NCBI GenBank assembly: GCA_020226215.1
Contig: CM035232.1
Coordinates: 64,948,184-65,012,183, forward strand
DNA: 64,000 nt
Reading direction: 5' to 3'
Source: Sindora glabra
Taxonomy: Eukaryota; Streptophyta; Magnoliopsida; Fabales; Fabaceae
In this document: positions 1 to 11,989 of the stretch, piece after piece
How the letters are laid out: every line of letters begins with the position of its first letter
Position numbering within the stretch: the stretch's first letter is position 1
Made by a program: the position numbers and the translations under genes
The notes under the pieces: generated by a model
Told to the model about the DNA's origin: nothing
The model's database searches: none
What the model saw: only the letters and a program-made list of their open reading frames with translations

Positions 1-401
1 ACTATCATATTTTCACTACATCCTAAGAGTTTATAGGTTCTCTCAACCTAATCCATAAACTGACACAGATTAACTATTGAATCCGTGTCATCATATTTGG
101 GAGGGTTCAGTTTCTGGAATTCACGAACTAACTGTAATCTTTCTTTTCGGGACAATGGCAGGATCTGCTGTCTAGGTGGTGACAATAAAGGTAGAATAGG
201 AGGGTTCTGGTTTTGTTTAAAGAATCTATCCAGTGTCTACTGTAATCTTACATCCCGATCTAAAGTGACAAGTAGGTTTTGTTTTGCCCTTCTGAGATTC
301 TCAGCAAGCACATTTACGGATGCCACATTTTTTAGCATCTCTAGGTGTACTTTAGAAGGTCGACAAAGAATTGGGGGTTGAGCTTGTTCTCTCCTAGGCA
401 T
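1..401 (-). pseudogene. Ty3/gypsy gag, 5' part, runs off the left edge
   Basis: Reading the minus strand from an ATG at 401 gives about 133 codons to the window edge. They include the gag-type stretch FQKLNPPKYDDTDS followed by ERTYKLLGCSENM, the usual 'KLNPPxFxGxxDP ... W ... LGCxD' pattern of plant gypsy capsid proteins (family knowledge). Two in-frame TAG stops interrupt it, one after about 55 codons and one just before VERTYKLLGC. Both can be explained by single C-to-T or G-to-A changes, so the gene is dead. The start is chosen because the frame opens there, downstream of the primer site at 587-598 and the LTR at 601-3448. The rest of the polyprotein would lie outside the window. Confidence 0.8.
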
Positions 402-586
402 AATTATCCAAAATAAACTTTAATCAATAAGTAGCATAACTTTTTAAAGTGTAAAGAATTACCTAAAACTTTTATGGATTTGCACCCACTAATACTTATT
501 CCCTCATAGTCCTTTGAAATCCCACTCAAGGTCACTTTGGATCACTACAAACTTTACTACAAAAAGTTATAGGTATTTAGGATCAT

Positions 587-598
587 GCTCTAATACCA
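587..598 (-). other. Primer-binding site, tRNA-iMet type
   Basis: The minus strand reads TGGTATTAGAGC, one base away from TGGTATCAGAGC, the usual initiator-methionine tRNA primer site of plant LTR retrotransposons. It sits directly between the LTR and the gag start, as expected for reverse-transcription priming. The single mismatch is C to T. Confidence 0.8.
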
Positions 599-600
599 AC

Positions 601-3448
601 ACTGACATGACCCACTATACTCTTGTCATGCCTAACATAAAGATATCTACCAAGATTAACTACCCGAATGGATATCTTTACAAGCTTTTAGTGTGTGTAT
701 GTGTCACTATCCGAAAATGATGGATTATGTAACAACATTATGCAAATAGCTTTATATTTAATAAAATAATTATACATATATATGTACATAGATGAGAAAG
801 TATAGTAGTTATATAACTTAAATAAAATACTGTAATAACATCAAAGTCTAAAACAACCTATTTGACTTCTCCTCCTCCAGATCAGACTCAAGAGGAGTGG
901 TACTGGAGCCATTGCTCCCATGTCCCTCTGGAGGAGTAACTATTTGTAATGTAAAAACAATAAAAGCATTAAGGTCCGAGTTCATGGGTTCAAAATCCAC
1001 CTTGTACCGAAAACCTATTTCTGTTACAATGATCCAAACTTCAAACTAAAATATAATTTCACAAGTGCCAAAGGGGTTAAATACATATCTGCATTAAGTA
1101 TCAGTGTGGTATTACAGATCTATGCTCGTTACTTGCAATTACAGTTAAATAAATAGGTGAGTACAAGATATACTCAGTGAGTGATAATTTGTCAAAATAT
1201 CTAATCCATCCCTAAGGGTGTTCCTTGTAATTTAGGATTAACAAGCTAAAATTGAAATTTTATTATCTATATAACTTATTTTTCTTCCTTTCCTTCTTCT
1301 TTCTTTTTTCTTTGAAATGGCAACAGTTGGTATACAAGTTCGACCTTGCATCTTTGGTTCAACCTTATTCCCCTGTCACTAATTGATTTGCATGCACAAT
1401 GAATAATAGTAGATGCTATCGCATTAGCCACATTCCCACGAATCCTCAAGCGGGGCCCACCACTCCTTAAGAGGAGCAATTTAAAAAGCAACTACCCATG
1501 AATCCTCAAATAGGGCTCATGAATCCTCAAGTGGGGCAAATTAATTATACATTCCCGTGAATCCTCGAATTGGGCTTATACAAATACCAACTTTTTCATA
1601 AATATCTTATGTTCTTTTTCTATTTTAATGGTATTTACATAGCAATAATATTTCATTTGTACAGTAAGTTATCTTATATTAATCAAAGTCATTATTGAAT
1701 TTATAACACAATTTCAAGGATAATCCATGCTTTTCGCCTTTTCTAGACTCTATTAGAGCAGTAATGGGGGATAAATTCTTTAAGGGACTAAATGAGTTTT
1801 AAAAATCATGATATTTTTGCCAAGCTTCCTAACACCTTAAATAACTTCCAAAAAATTTTCCAAAATTTTTCTTGACTGTTTGATGCTCCTAAAATTTTGT
1901 AAACAACACTAGCAATTTTTAGATACCATTCTAGACAATTTTGGTTCATAATTTTGTTAGGTGAACAAATGAGTTCTGTTGGTCATGAAAATTTTACAAA
2001 ATCATAGTTACACAATTGACCATCATGAATTTTATTAGAATTTTTCAATACCATTTGGTGCTTCAAAAAAATTTCAAACCTAAGACTATGGCACAAGGGT
2101 TCTATTCTGGATAGCTTTGATCATTTGCCATAAGAGGTTATTCTTAAAATACCTAGGGGTTTCTAAATTTCACCAAATTTTTTGGAGTCCTTCACTACCC
2201 TATGGTAAGTCATAGAAAATCAAGAATTAATTTTTTTTAGGATCATACACCTAAGATTTTCGTGGGTAATGTTTAGCCATTTCGTAACAGTATTTTGGAG
2301 TTTTGTTTCAACCATTTTCTTTGCCAACCATCAATTTTTCTCTTCATCATGATCAAAATCTATTTATTCCACACTAACACCATTTTAATCCTCATTATAA
2401 CAACATTATATCATAGGTAACCTTAATCCAAATCAAATTACAAAAACTCCTATAGGGTATACATTTATAACAACATCATCAAAATAATATTTTCAACATA
2501 ACTCATATAAAATTCCTTCAACAAATCATCACTCATCTTGTCTCCTTCACTCTTTTTTTTTTTAATGATCCTTAAGATGATGAGGAGTAGCTTTAAGAAT
2601 CAAATTTAGATTTTAGGAGCTTAGAAAAACTAAATTTACAAGGTTTAAAAGAAATTGAAAAAAATTGGTAGTCACCTTGCAAAATCTTAATTTTTTTTCT
2701 CTTAGTTGGTTGCCCTAACTTGAATCAATTTTCTTCTTCCTCTCTTATGTATGTTGGTCATATTTTGGGGCCATTTTTAGGCTAGAAGGACTAGAAATTT
2801 GCTAGCCTAAAAGTCCCTCAAATATTTAAATAATAATCTAACCAAAATTCTATAATTTTTTTTATCTTTTTTCCATCTTTTCTCTTTTTGTGAAAATTAA
2901 TTTGAGGACATTTGGAACCCCTTTCCAGCCGTGCACATGGGCTAGGGATCAGGTCATGATGCCTCCTTTCACTAATAAAATTTTGCCACACACAAAGGGT
3001 TATTTCTAAAAAAAACCCAAAATTTTGCTACCTTTTTTGCATTTTAGTCCTTGACTTCTTTTGGAAGCTTGGGCCGACCTTAAGCCACATTTTTTAGGCT
3101 TAAAAACATGGGCTAACCCAGCCCAATACATTAAGGACTAAATTAACTAAAAAGATAAAAAAAAGGTTTATTATAATTTAGTCCTGAATTTTCACTTTCT
3201 TTGCAATTTCACCCCCTGAATTTTTTAAAAATTTTGGAACTATATTCTTGACCTTCTATAATCAATTTCAAGCCCAAAAATTAATTTAGGATAATTTTAA
3301 TATATAAAAAAAAATTTACGCTAACTTCCTAATCATCCTTACGATCCTCCCGAAATTTTTCGATTCTTCCTATCGAAATTTCTAAATTAGAGTGTCCTTA
3401 GGAATTTTTTCCTTCTTGGTGTTTCCTATCCTATTTTGGGGTATTACA
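601..3448 (-). repeat. 5' LTR of the minus-strand Ty3/gypsy element
   Basis: The inner edge abuts the primer site at 587-598. The outer edge is placed at 3448, because the minus strand there begins TGTAATACCCCAAAATAGG, a common start for long plant gypsy LTRs. The length of about 2.85 kb suggests a Tekay/Del-type element (inference). It holds no real gene. The open frame at 1276-1491 on the minus strand covers the internal repeat cluster and is treated as chance. The matching 3' LTR is outside the window, so age cannot be judged from LTR divergence. Confidence 0.7.
1432..1576. repeat. Four short degenerate repeats inside the LTR
   Basis: The core TGAATCCTCAA followed by a GGGGC or GGGCT tail occurs four times, near 1437, 1498, 1519 and 1557. 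Between copies 1 and 2 lies unrelated sequence; copies 2 and 3 are adjacent. Such small arrays in LTRs are often remnants of promoter-proximal repeats; no function is shown here. Confidence 0.7.
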
Positions 3449-6400
3449 TTTCATGTAAATTGAGAAAGTCACAATTTCAACAATATTGGTATGTGATGAT
3501 AATAGTTAACCAATAAATATAATGAATATTTTAATGTCAAGAGGTATTAAAATTTATTTTAGTGGTTAGCATATAATAATTTTCACATTATAAATTTTAA
3601 CACATATTATAAATCATATATTACAAGGAACTTAATATTATTTTATTTTTACTTATGAAGAAAGTAAGTGATAAATTCATTTACATTAATTTTATTTTTA
3701 AATTTTTTTGACATTGTTATTATGAATTTTTTCTATCTTAAAATATGAAAAATTTTATTAATTCTAAATATTAATTCTAGAGATTTTCATAAAATTTAAA
3801 AAATATTTGATATTTTTTATAGAATTTATGGTTATTAGAGTGATTGCTAAGACCTAGTATAGATTTATGACTATTTCCTTAATTTTAGATATTAATGTTT
3901 AGTAAAGTTGAATAGTTTTATTATTGCTGGACAACATTCCAATATAAATGTTTTATGAAAAAAATGGATACTACTTTGAAGGTTTTGTGGGGAAATCAAA
4001 AGCACGATTAAAAGATTACATCATGATATTTTGTTTGAAATAATGTACACCTTATATATATGCACTAATATATTTATATGAAAGAAAGCTTGTGAGAATG
4101 ACTTGATGTCATCATTCTTATGAGAAATAGTAACTTATCCTATGAAAATGGAAGCAACAACACTGCTTATTGTCATTAGTAATGTGACGAGATAACTATG
4201 AATTCTTTTGCTAGTTTATTTTTATGTTATACTATGGTCATGGCTATAGCTAGCATTTTGACTTTAATTTGTTGTATGTGATAGGTTAGTGTGAGACTAA
4301 TGTGAAATTAGCTTAGTGCTATATGATAATGTGTACTTGCATGCCATGGGCTTTATGCCATATGTAACAATAATGGCTTAAATTTTGTATGCAACATATG
4401 ACATGATTATATGAAACCTTGTGAAGTGGTTTTAGATTGGCTTAGCACCTTAACTTCCGAGTTGTAATAGAAGGATATGAGGGATAAGGTTAACCTAAAG
4501 GCATAGGACTATGATATGCATGGGATAAGGCTAATCAAGAGTAACAAGGAGAAACCCTTATGCCTTTATGCCATTTAATAATTATTTTAAATATTGGTAT
4601 TGTACATACAATAATTTTGTGACTTTATTGCCTTAATGTAAATTCAATATGCAAGATAAATTAGGAAACATATTTCTAGTAAGAAAATGTTTGATACATG
4701 TCTCATATATAACTAGTTTTCTTAATTAAAACTTGTTAGAAAATTAGCATGATACCTATCTGACTAAGTGATTTTATTTCTCACTTTACTCATGGATATG
4801 TTGTTCAACTATTCCTACCAAGATGATGACTAAAATTACTAATTATTAGTGAAACATATACCACACTTGCTTCAATACATTTAGGCTTGAGTTTCATCTT
4901 AAAATAGTGGTTATCCATAGAAACATTAATCATTGGTCTAGGATTTGAGTGGTGAGGCTTGCACGCCCTCCATTTGATCCCACTAGACTATTCCCAAAAA
5001 GCTTTACATCTAGCAAAAGATTTTTAACATTTTTTAGTGTTTCCATTCTTAAAGGTGCTAATATTGAGGTAGGGGGATATGATTATACTTGAGTGGGATG
5101 GAGAGCCGAATATTCCATTAACTTTGCTTCTACTATCTATCACACACTTGTAGCCACCATTATCTGCCATATTGTCTAGTTTGTTTAGTGCCATACTTGC
5201 CTTTAATATAACTTTGATTCTAACATCCTTTCATCATTTTATAGCTTAGCCTTTGAAAATATGACACCTTATGGCTATGAGGCTAATGATAAGCCGTCGA
5301 TATAGAGTTAGAGATGTAACATTTAATCATTATTCCTAATTTTGTTGTATATTGTTATTTACTCCTTTTAGCGAGGATTTACATAAGTTTTGGTGGATCT
5401 ATAACCTAAGAACTGCTTATATAAAATCACTAATTATTAGAATGTAATATATGATATACCCTAGTACATAACCTATTTGTTGATATTCCTATATAAAAGG
5501 TAGGAAATGTTTTGGAAAACAAAATCCATGAAAACTTTTGAAATTTTTTAAAGAAAATGGAGGGAATAATAATTTTTTCAACAACAAAGGTAGTTAATTT
5601 CTAAAAAGAAATATATGATTTATTCATCTAAGAATTTTTGAGAAAAGAATCCAATCCTTGAACTTGATGTTTTCTCCAAGGTATTAAAAAAAAAGATCAA
5701 CTAATTTCACTAAGTTTAATTGCCTAATCTTGTCTTATTGTATTCATTTTATAGACTGAACTACTATTTTCAAAAAGCTATTTAAAAAAATCATAAGAAT
5801 TTCCTCTAAATACTTTTGGCAAAACCATTTCTTATGTTTTGAAAAGCCAATGATAAAATTATTTTGTGACACTATTTGTTGGAAATTTTGCTGGATGGAA
5901 AGTATTTATCTTCAAAAAGTATTTTGTGAAATCACCTTACTAGTTTTTCATAAACTCATTATGTTTTGGATTTAACTCCAAATGAAATTAATTAATTTTT
6001 TATTTCAAATTCTCCCGTCGAAAAAAAAGAAAAAGTGTTTTTCCATGCCTCTAATGATATGATGCTTTTAAAACCATGAGATTTTTGGTGCATTTATTTG
6101 TTCAAGCTTTTGAGCAAAGTTTTCAAATATTATGATAGACTATATCTATCTACCAAGGAAAATTGTTTTTGGTAATGAAAATGGCAAGTTCATAAAATTT
6201 AGACACACATTCCTATCTAAAGATGAAGTTCTATTTGTTAAATAAAGGATTGAATCTTATCAGTGAGGGAAGTTATTTTTTGATTTGATTACATTTTGAA
6301 AGAAAAAACTTTAACAAAATTTCAACCTTTTGTTTCTACATTATGCATAATTTTCATAAAAACAATGGATTTAAGGAACTTATTTAGGTTAGGAAGGCTT

Positions 6401-7452
6401 ATAGAGATGTCTAATTAACATCTTTATGTTGATCATAATAGTTTAGAAATTAAGTCATAATACTTTTAGATGTAATTAATGCTTTAGTAATGAATATTTT
6501 CCTTGAAGACTAATTGCTTTGAACCATTTCTCTTTCTTGAATAACTTTGTAAGCAAATGCAACATGATCTCTATAGTTTGAAACATTAAAGTGTTTGGTA
6601 AGGATGTCATTTTAGAGCTTATAAACACTTTTATTTCACTATTTCATTTGCACCTCAAGGATAAATCTTTTCTTTCTACAATAGTAAAGTTTTCATAAGA
6701 GAAAACTTGTCTTTAAATCTTAGGCAAGATGATTCATTCTAATGTCAATTCTAATACCTTCGGTGGCTTTTCTTTTAGTTATGATGAGAAGTGCTCAATC
6801 ATATGGTGTTTTTATGAAGATTCCTAGTTCATTGTAATTTCAAGAACCATTTTAAAACAAATTGTTATAGAACCATGAACGGGCATATGTTCGCTCAATA
6901 CTCATTCACTAAACTTATAGATGAATTCATGTCCTTACCATCTTTTCCATAAGGTGGGCAAGGCCAAACCTTTAGGTCTTGTGATCAAAACAAACATGTT
7001 CCCCTTGTTCATCCACCATCCAAGTGACTTTCCTAGATAGGATAATTTGAAATGATCTCTTTTTTTCCTTAAAGAGGGGATGCATGACCACATTAAGACT
7101 AACACCACATCACAACATATATCTCCCAATAGAGAGACATGCAAATAATTCTTGTACTATTGGAAACCTATCATCAAATGACATATTATAATAAAGGAAG
7201 TCCAATGCTCTATAACTTTTAATATCTAACTCATCTACCCATGACCATAAACTTATCAATAAATATAAACTAGAAAAGTAAGGTAGACAGGCACAACAAC
7301 ATAGATTTCAACCCAGGACTTATCTATTAGGTACCTACAAACCCCATCCCTATGCTTAGCGTTATCTAAATTAGGGTCTAGAATGCTTAAGGAATATTGC
7401 ATCCTAGCTTCCACCGCCTTGCTATTAAGATCTTGGCACAACACAAGCTATA
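3449..7452. other. Repeat-like AT-rich DNA, no gene recognised
   Basis: No reading frame of convincing length or family similarity was found. The stretch around 4290-4570 (GGGATAAGG repeated near 4471 and 4522, runs ending in CCCTTATGCC) resembles the inside of plant gypsy LTRs, so this is probably older retrotransposon sequence. A good TATA-like string, CTATATAAAAGG, lies at about 5490 but leads to no gene. The short frames at 6935-7144 and 7256-7444 on the minus strand show no recognisable domain. Confidence 0.5.
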
Positions 7453-8151
7453 AATTTTTATTATCATCGAAACTTGCTTGGATAGTTTTTAAAATTGGAT
7501 TTGTCATTGAATTGGAAAAGTCACTAGTTCAGTGATTCACTGGTTGAACCAATGGTTCATTGGTTGAACTTGTTTTAAATTAAAAAATATAAATTATATA
7601 TATACAAATATAAATATTAGTATTATAAATATTTATAATAATAATTTATGCTAAAAACTAAAAAAATAGACAATATAAGTTAATGATATAAACAAATAAG
7701 TAATAAAATATAATAAATATATTAATAATTTATGCTAAAAATATTTTTATAAAAAATATAAATTTAATTGATCTAAAATTATGACTGTATTATAATTATT
7801 ATGAAATTATAATTTTTTTATTTTTATAAAAAAAATTCAAAAATTGGTTCGATGATCTAGTTCACTAATTTTGGCTAATTCACATGTATTTCTGATCCAC
7901 CACTTTTAACCAGATTGATTTTCTGACCGGTTCACCAATTCACTAGTTTGACCAGCCAATTCGATCCAATTTTCAAAATTATGCTTAGATGAGCCATGGA
8001 CTCATATTATTGTAGAGAATTCCCATATACTAACATAACTATGATCGATACTAAAGGCTTTGCTAGTGGCAACTGGGTACTTTGGAATATGGATGCTATT
8101 CATGTAGGTATAACTGGTAAGAGTATAAGCTTATTACAAAGGAATTATTAG
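7453..8151 (+). pseudogene. LINE endonuclease fragment, split by a MITE
   Basis: From 7996 the plus strand reads FPYTNITMIDTKGFASGNWVLWN, then AIHVGITGKS, before a stop at 8149-8151. This matches the conserved N-terminal region of plant L1-type LINE endonucleases, where a 'KGFAGGIWVLW'-like string is typical (family knowledge). On the left side of the MITE (7484-7981), about 7453-7483 reads IFIIIETCLD, similar to the 'PDIxxLMETK' stretch that normally precedes it. The fragment is therefore an old LINE copy cut by the MITE and shifted in frame. The rest of the LINE (reverse transcriptase) is not visible nearby on this strand. Confidence 0.7.
7484..7981. mobile_element. Mutator-like MITE with 9-bp target duplication
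   Basis: The terminal repeats read AGTTTTTAAAATTGGAT on the left and, on the reverse strand of the right end, TAATTTTGAAAATTGGAT. The flanks are TGCTTGGAT (7475-7483) and TGCTTAGAT (7982-7990), a 9-bp duplication with one mismatch, the size expected of Mutator-like elements. The ends are rich in diverged GGTTCA/TTGGTTGAAC strings and the middle is nearly pure AT. No transposase is encoded, so it is non-autonomous. Confidence 0.85.
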
Positions 8152-8440
8152 ACCTCCTATTTAAATGAATTAGGCACTTCACTTCCTATTTCTCCATCAT
8201 TTTTATGTGTTTTTTAATCTTGTAAATTATGTTGCAATTAATTCTTTATTTTTCCTATACTCTAGTTTTTATTGCTTTAGCATTTATTCTTCCTTACTAG
8301 TCTTCTTATTAGATTACGACTTCGTAAAAAGGCAAGATGATAAATGCTGGTGACTATTTCCATGCACCACAGTGCTCAAGGAAATGTTGCAAAATGGCTA
8401 TAAATCCTAAACTCTTCACTTAGTCTCTTAATTTGTAATC
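8152..8440. other. Gap between LINE fragment and Tourist-like MITE
   Basis: No gene. The stretch 8375-8430 (GAAATGTTGC ... GGCTATAAATCC) is similar to 9905-10020 (GAAATGTTGC ... TGCTATAAAACC), so this is the left part of a duplicated unit that continues after the MITE. Confidence 0.5.
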
Positions 8441-8443
8441 TAA

Positions 8444-8744
8444 GAGGTCATTTGGTTCACAGCAAAAATGTGGGAAGTTGTATTTTTCAAGAAATAGAAA
8501 ACTATAAATTGTTGATTACCCACAAAATATGGGAAATCACTTTTCAGGAAATTATATTTCCCACAGAATGTAAAAAATTATTTACCCACTCCCCCTAGTT
8601 AACTTTTATTTTCTCAAAAATATAACTTCCTTCATGTTAACCAAACAATATTAAGAACTTCCCAAAAAATTCATATAGGAAGCAACTTTTTAGGAAATCT
8701 AACTTCCTGCAAGAACTTGTTTCTCACATAAATCAAACAACTCC
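8444..8744. mobile_element. Tourist-like (PIF/Harbinger) MITE
   Basis: The left end GAGGTCATTTGGTTCAC and the reverse of the right end, GGAGTTGTTTGATTTATG, are inverted terminal repeats of the 'GGxxxGTTTGGTT' type. Both flanks carry TAA (8441-8443 and 8745-8747), the 3-bp duplication typical of PIF/Harbinger. At 301 bp it has no coding capacity. It sits between the TATA-like sequence near 8400 and the broken frame that starts near 8880. Confidence 0.8.
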
Positions 8745-8879
8745 TAAACATAATTCTTCTTTCTTGATAAAAAAAATTTTCAAACAACCTCTACATTCAA
8801 TATTTAACTTCTGATTAAAAAATTGAGTTAGTCAAGCTCAAGGTCAAACTCATTAGTGTCTTTTGTTAATGGCCTTATT

Positions 8880-9745
8880 ATGAACATCGAGGATTGCTAG
8901 ACCATTTAGGGGGCCTTTGATAACATGAGGCTTATATCATTTAATGAAGATGAGTTCAATTCGATTTTCAGAGACCCTTGACGTGGTTATGGGATGTTAG
9001 ACCATCTTCCAAAAAAGTTATTTTGGAACATATGCCCATCCTCCCTATTCATTCACACTAAAGTTATTCTTCCATTAGAGCCTGTTTGTGACGCTATGTT
9101 GGTGCCACCCTTTATTCGCCACCGCAAAGATGACCTACATTGGAGGTTATTGAGCATGCAACTATCTGTACTTTCAGAAGGTTAGCAGATACCTAATGAT
9201 TATGCCCTAGATTACCAGTATTGTTTGGGCTTACAATAGGTGGAATGACTTCCCTTTGACTTCAAGTTTCAAAAGTGATACTTTCCCTGTGAGATTCTCC
9301 ATTTCTTCCTCTATCGCATTCTCAAAGACATGCCTGTTCACTTGAACTTTTCTATAGTGGTAAGGAGGTATCTTGTTGGTGCTTTCTGTGGTCAAAATGA
9401 ACGATAAGTTAGTTTTGGCAAAGAGTGGATTGACCCTTGTCCACTCAAATGGGATTCAAAACGTATAAGCATCAACATCAGGAATGCTAGAGGGGTGGTC
9501 TATTTAGGCTTCCAGCACCTTGCTGTAGAGATAATAACGTGACATCGTTTGCCAATGTTGATCATTATCAAGACTCGCCAAGATGGGAGCCATGCTGTTA
9601 CCATCACTGAGAACCTTCCAATGAGCCAAAGGGGTTTTCTGATGGAGTCGGGATGCTGTGGAGCTAGGACGAATTGCAGTTGGGCTAGGAGAATAACGAT
9701 GACAAGTTCTTCGATAGGGTTATCACTACTCAGCATGACTATATT
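8880..9745 (+). pseudogene. Unrecognised broken reading frame, copy 1
   Basis: I do not recognise this protein. The stretch has higher GC than its surroundings and long partly open plus-strand frames: 8994-9185 (LPKKLFWNICPSS ... LVPPFIRHRKDD), about 9290-9390 (FLYRILKDMPVHLNFSIVVR) and 9549-9740. They need frameshifts to join. The segment around 9300-9380 is similar to 10600-10670 in copy 2 (PVHLNF versus PLYLNF). The reverse strand is open at 9500-9736 but shows no family signal. It could be a retrotransposon gag-like frame or a captured host-gene fragment; neither is shown. Confidence 0.4.
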
Positions 9746-9899
9746 TTATTTTTTAATTTTTTTTTGCTTCTTTTTTTTTTGTAAATTGTCACATCATAAA
9801 TAAAGCTTAGTTTTTCGCACTTGAGTATTTATTATCTTCATATTTAATCTTCCTCATTTGCATTTTCATAGGACTACTGCTTTATAGAGACATAAATTA

Positions 9900-10880
9900 T
9901 TTGAGGAAATGTTGCCACGAGAAATTGCAACATTTAACGCAAACACTGGTTCTAACATATTACGATGTTTGGAGAAGCATCACCAAATTGCTATAAAACC
10001 CCAAACTCTCTATTTAATCCCTCATTTCATAAACTAAACATCTTTTCCTTCCCTAATAAAGAGCTCTAACGTGAAAACTATGTTTTTATTCAAATTTTCC
10101 AAAAGAAAATAAGTCATTCAAGTTAAAACTTAAATTCTACCACTCCTTCTATGAATGGTCCTGTCATTGCTGCGGACAATAAGGAAATTATTTGGAAACC
10201 ATATAATGGCTCAAGGTTCTCGATTTTAATTGATGAAATCTTTAACCACTTAATCTGAAAATCCACATTACTATCAAGGTCTGCAACATGTCTTCTTAGG
10301 GAAATGAGATGGAAAATTCGCCCTTATATCCACTTCCTTAAATTCGAGATCATTACCTCAACTGATCCGACAGATGATGCGCTACTGATTACTTTTTTTA
10401 TCTACCATGAAAGGGATAATCTAGACTCGAACACATTGAGTTTACATTTGCACCCTTCTATAGAGAGGAAAGAGGCATAAATCGATCCTACTCTGACCTG
10501 TCAGCACCATATAGCCGCAAAATGCTGGTGGGAGCTTACGCAGGCACACTGCCTTAGTAAGTACAATTCATAAGCTGGAAATCGATGGTGGGATACCCTA
10601 TCTGTTTTATTATGCCTTTCCTAGACATCTCCCTCTTTACTTGAACTTTTTAATGAGAGTGGGAATAGACAATTTTGGCCCCCAACACAGTCATAACCAG
10701 TGGTGAATCCCCTTCAACCAGTAGTGGACTTTCTCATGCCCAGTCAAACATAGCTCTGGACCTATTAACATTGGTGTTTGGAACGCTAAAATATGCTTCG
10801 CATAAATTTCCATCACTTCATGTTGGACATAGGAGTGTAAAACATGAGTCTATGAGCTTTGCAAGTAGTTGGTAGGTATA
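9900..10880 (+). pseudogene. Unrecognised broken reading frame, copy 2
   Basis: This is a diverged second copy of the unit at about 8350-9745. It opens with the GAAATGTTGC ... TGCTATAAAACC stretch (9905-10000), has an ATG near 10152 (MNGPVIAADNKEIIWK) and partly open frames to about 10880. The segment near 10600-10670 aligns with 9300-9380 of copy 1. Stops and frame changes make it non-functional. The domain is not recognised. The shared TATA-like string upstream of both copies suggests that promoter and coding region were duplicated together (inference). Confidence 0.4.
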
Positions 10881-11989
10881 GAGTAGTTTGGTCCTTTTTT
10901 TTAGCCAGTTTTTATTACGGGGTTATGCGAATAAGTATATGGACTTTTTTCTATATTTTATTTTTTTTAATAATCCTTTAGATATTTAGGAACTTTTTTA
11001 ATTCAATCCAATGTACAATAATTTAATATAATTTTTTTTACACTTATTTGACTAACTAATTATGTAAAATATAAAAAAACTATAATTAGTCAATTATAAT
11101 TTATATAAACTAGATTTTTTTAATCTAACTTAATCCAATACCCTCTTAAATGTGCCTTCCCCCATATTTAAAATTCAACTTTTGATTTTTCCATATTCAA
11201 TTTTAATGATTTAATTATTTTAAATTGTAAAAAAAGGTGCAAGCTACTTGAGGGCCTCTATAGGCTACCTATGAGCCCTTGCAATTCTACCCAAATATAT
11301 CTATTTTGAACATGGGTTTATGTAGGCAAACCCATACGAGCCTAAGCTTGCATGAGCCCACCTCGTATAGCTCACCTCGTCCTAATTTACTTGCCTAGTT
11401 GGAGATAGCAATTCAACATCCTTTGAAGGTGTTGATTATCAGTAAGGCATGTCTAGAGGGGACATTATGCCATAACTATTGTTAATAGTCTCCTTTTTAT
11501 GGATATTAAATATATTAGCATTGAGGACTATTTTGAGGGTGCTTGGATCTTGTGGGACCAGAGGAAGGTGCAATTACTCTGCAATAAAGGAGGCCTAAGC
11601 TTCTTTAAGGGGACAATTATCCCCCAACAATATATATGTAGATTTTCTTCTTTTCTTTCAAATATGTAAATAGAGAAATATTAATGACAAAGAGTACTTT
11701 TCCAAATATCATTATTTTTTCTACATTATTACTTTGCCCATTTTAAAAAGCATCTACCTCTTATCATCTTGTCATGATTTACTAATGAATACTTCTTTCT
11801 GGTATAGAGTAGGTAAAAATATAGATTAATGATTCTAGGCTCAAAGTGCCAAATTTACTTTTTCTCCCCTAGTTGAACAATGCCAAAGTTTCAATTGATC
11901 TCTTTGGAAGTTTTGTCTCAGCCATGAGTAACTCCATCAGTTCTTATTTTATAGCTTTGTATATGAAGAAGATAATGTTAGGAGATTCT
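10881..11989. other. AT-rich spacer, no gene recognised
   Basis: Nothing coding is supported. Near 11270-11390 there are several diverged GAGCC/GGCT strings (ATGAGCCC, CGAGCCTAAGC, TGAGCCCACC) like those in hAT MITEs, but matching termini could not be found. The part next to 11990 is the outer flank of the copia LTR. Confidence 0.4.

Noticed and set aside
85..381. Plus-strand open frame of 98 codons
   Set aside because: Antisense to the gypsy gag remnant, which has clear family similarity on the minus strand.
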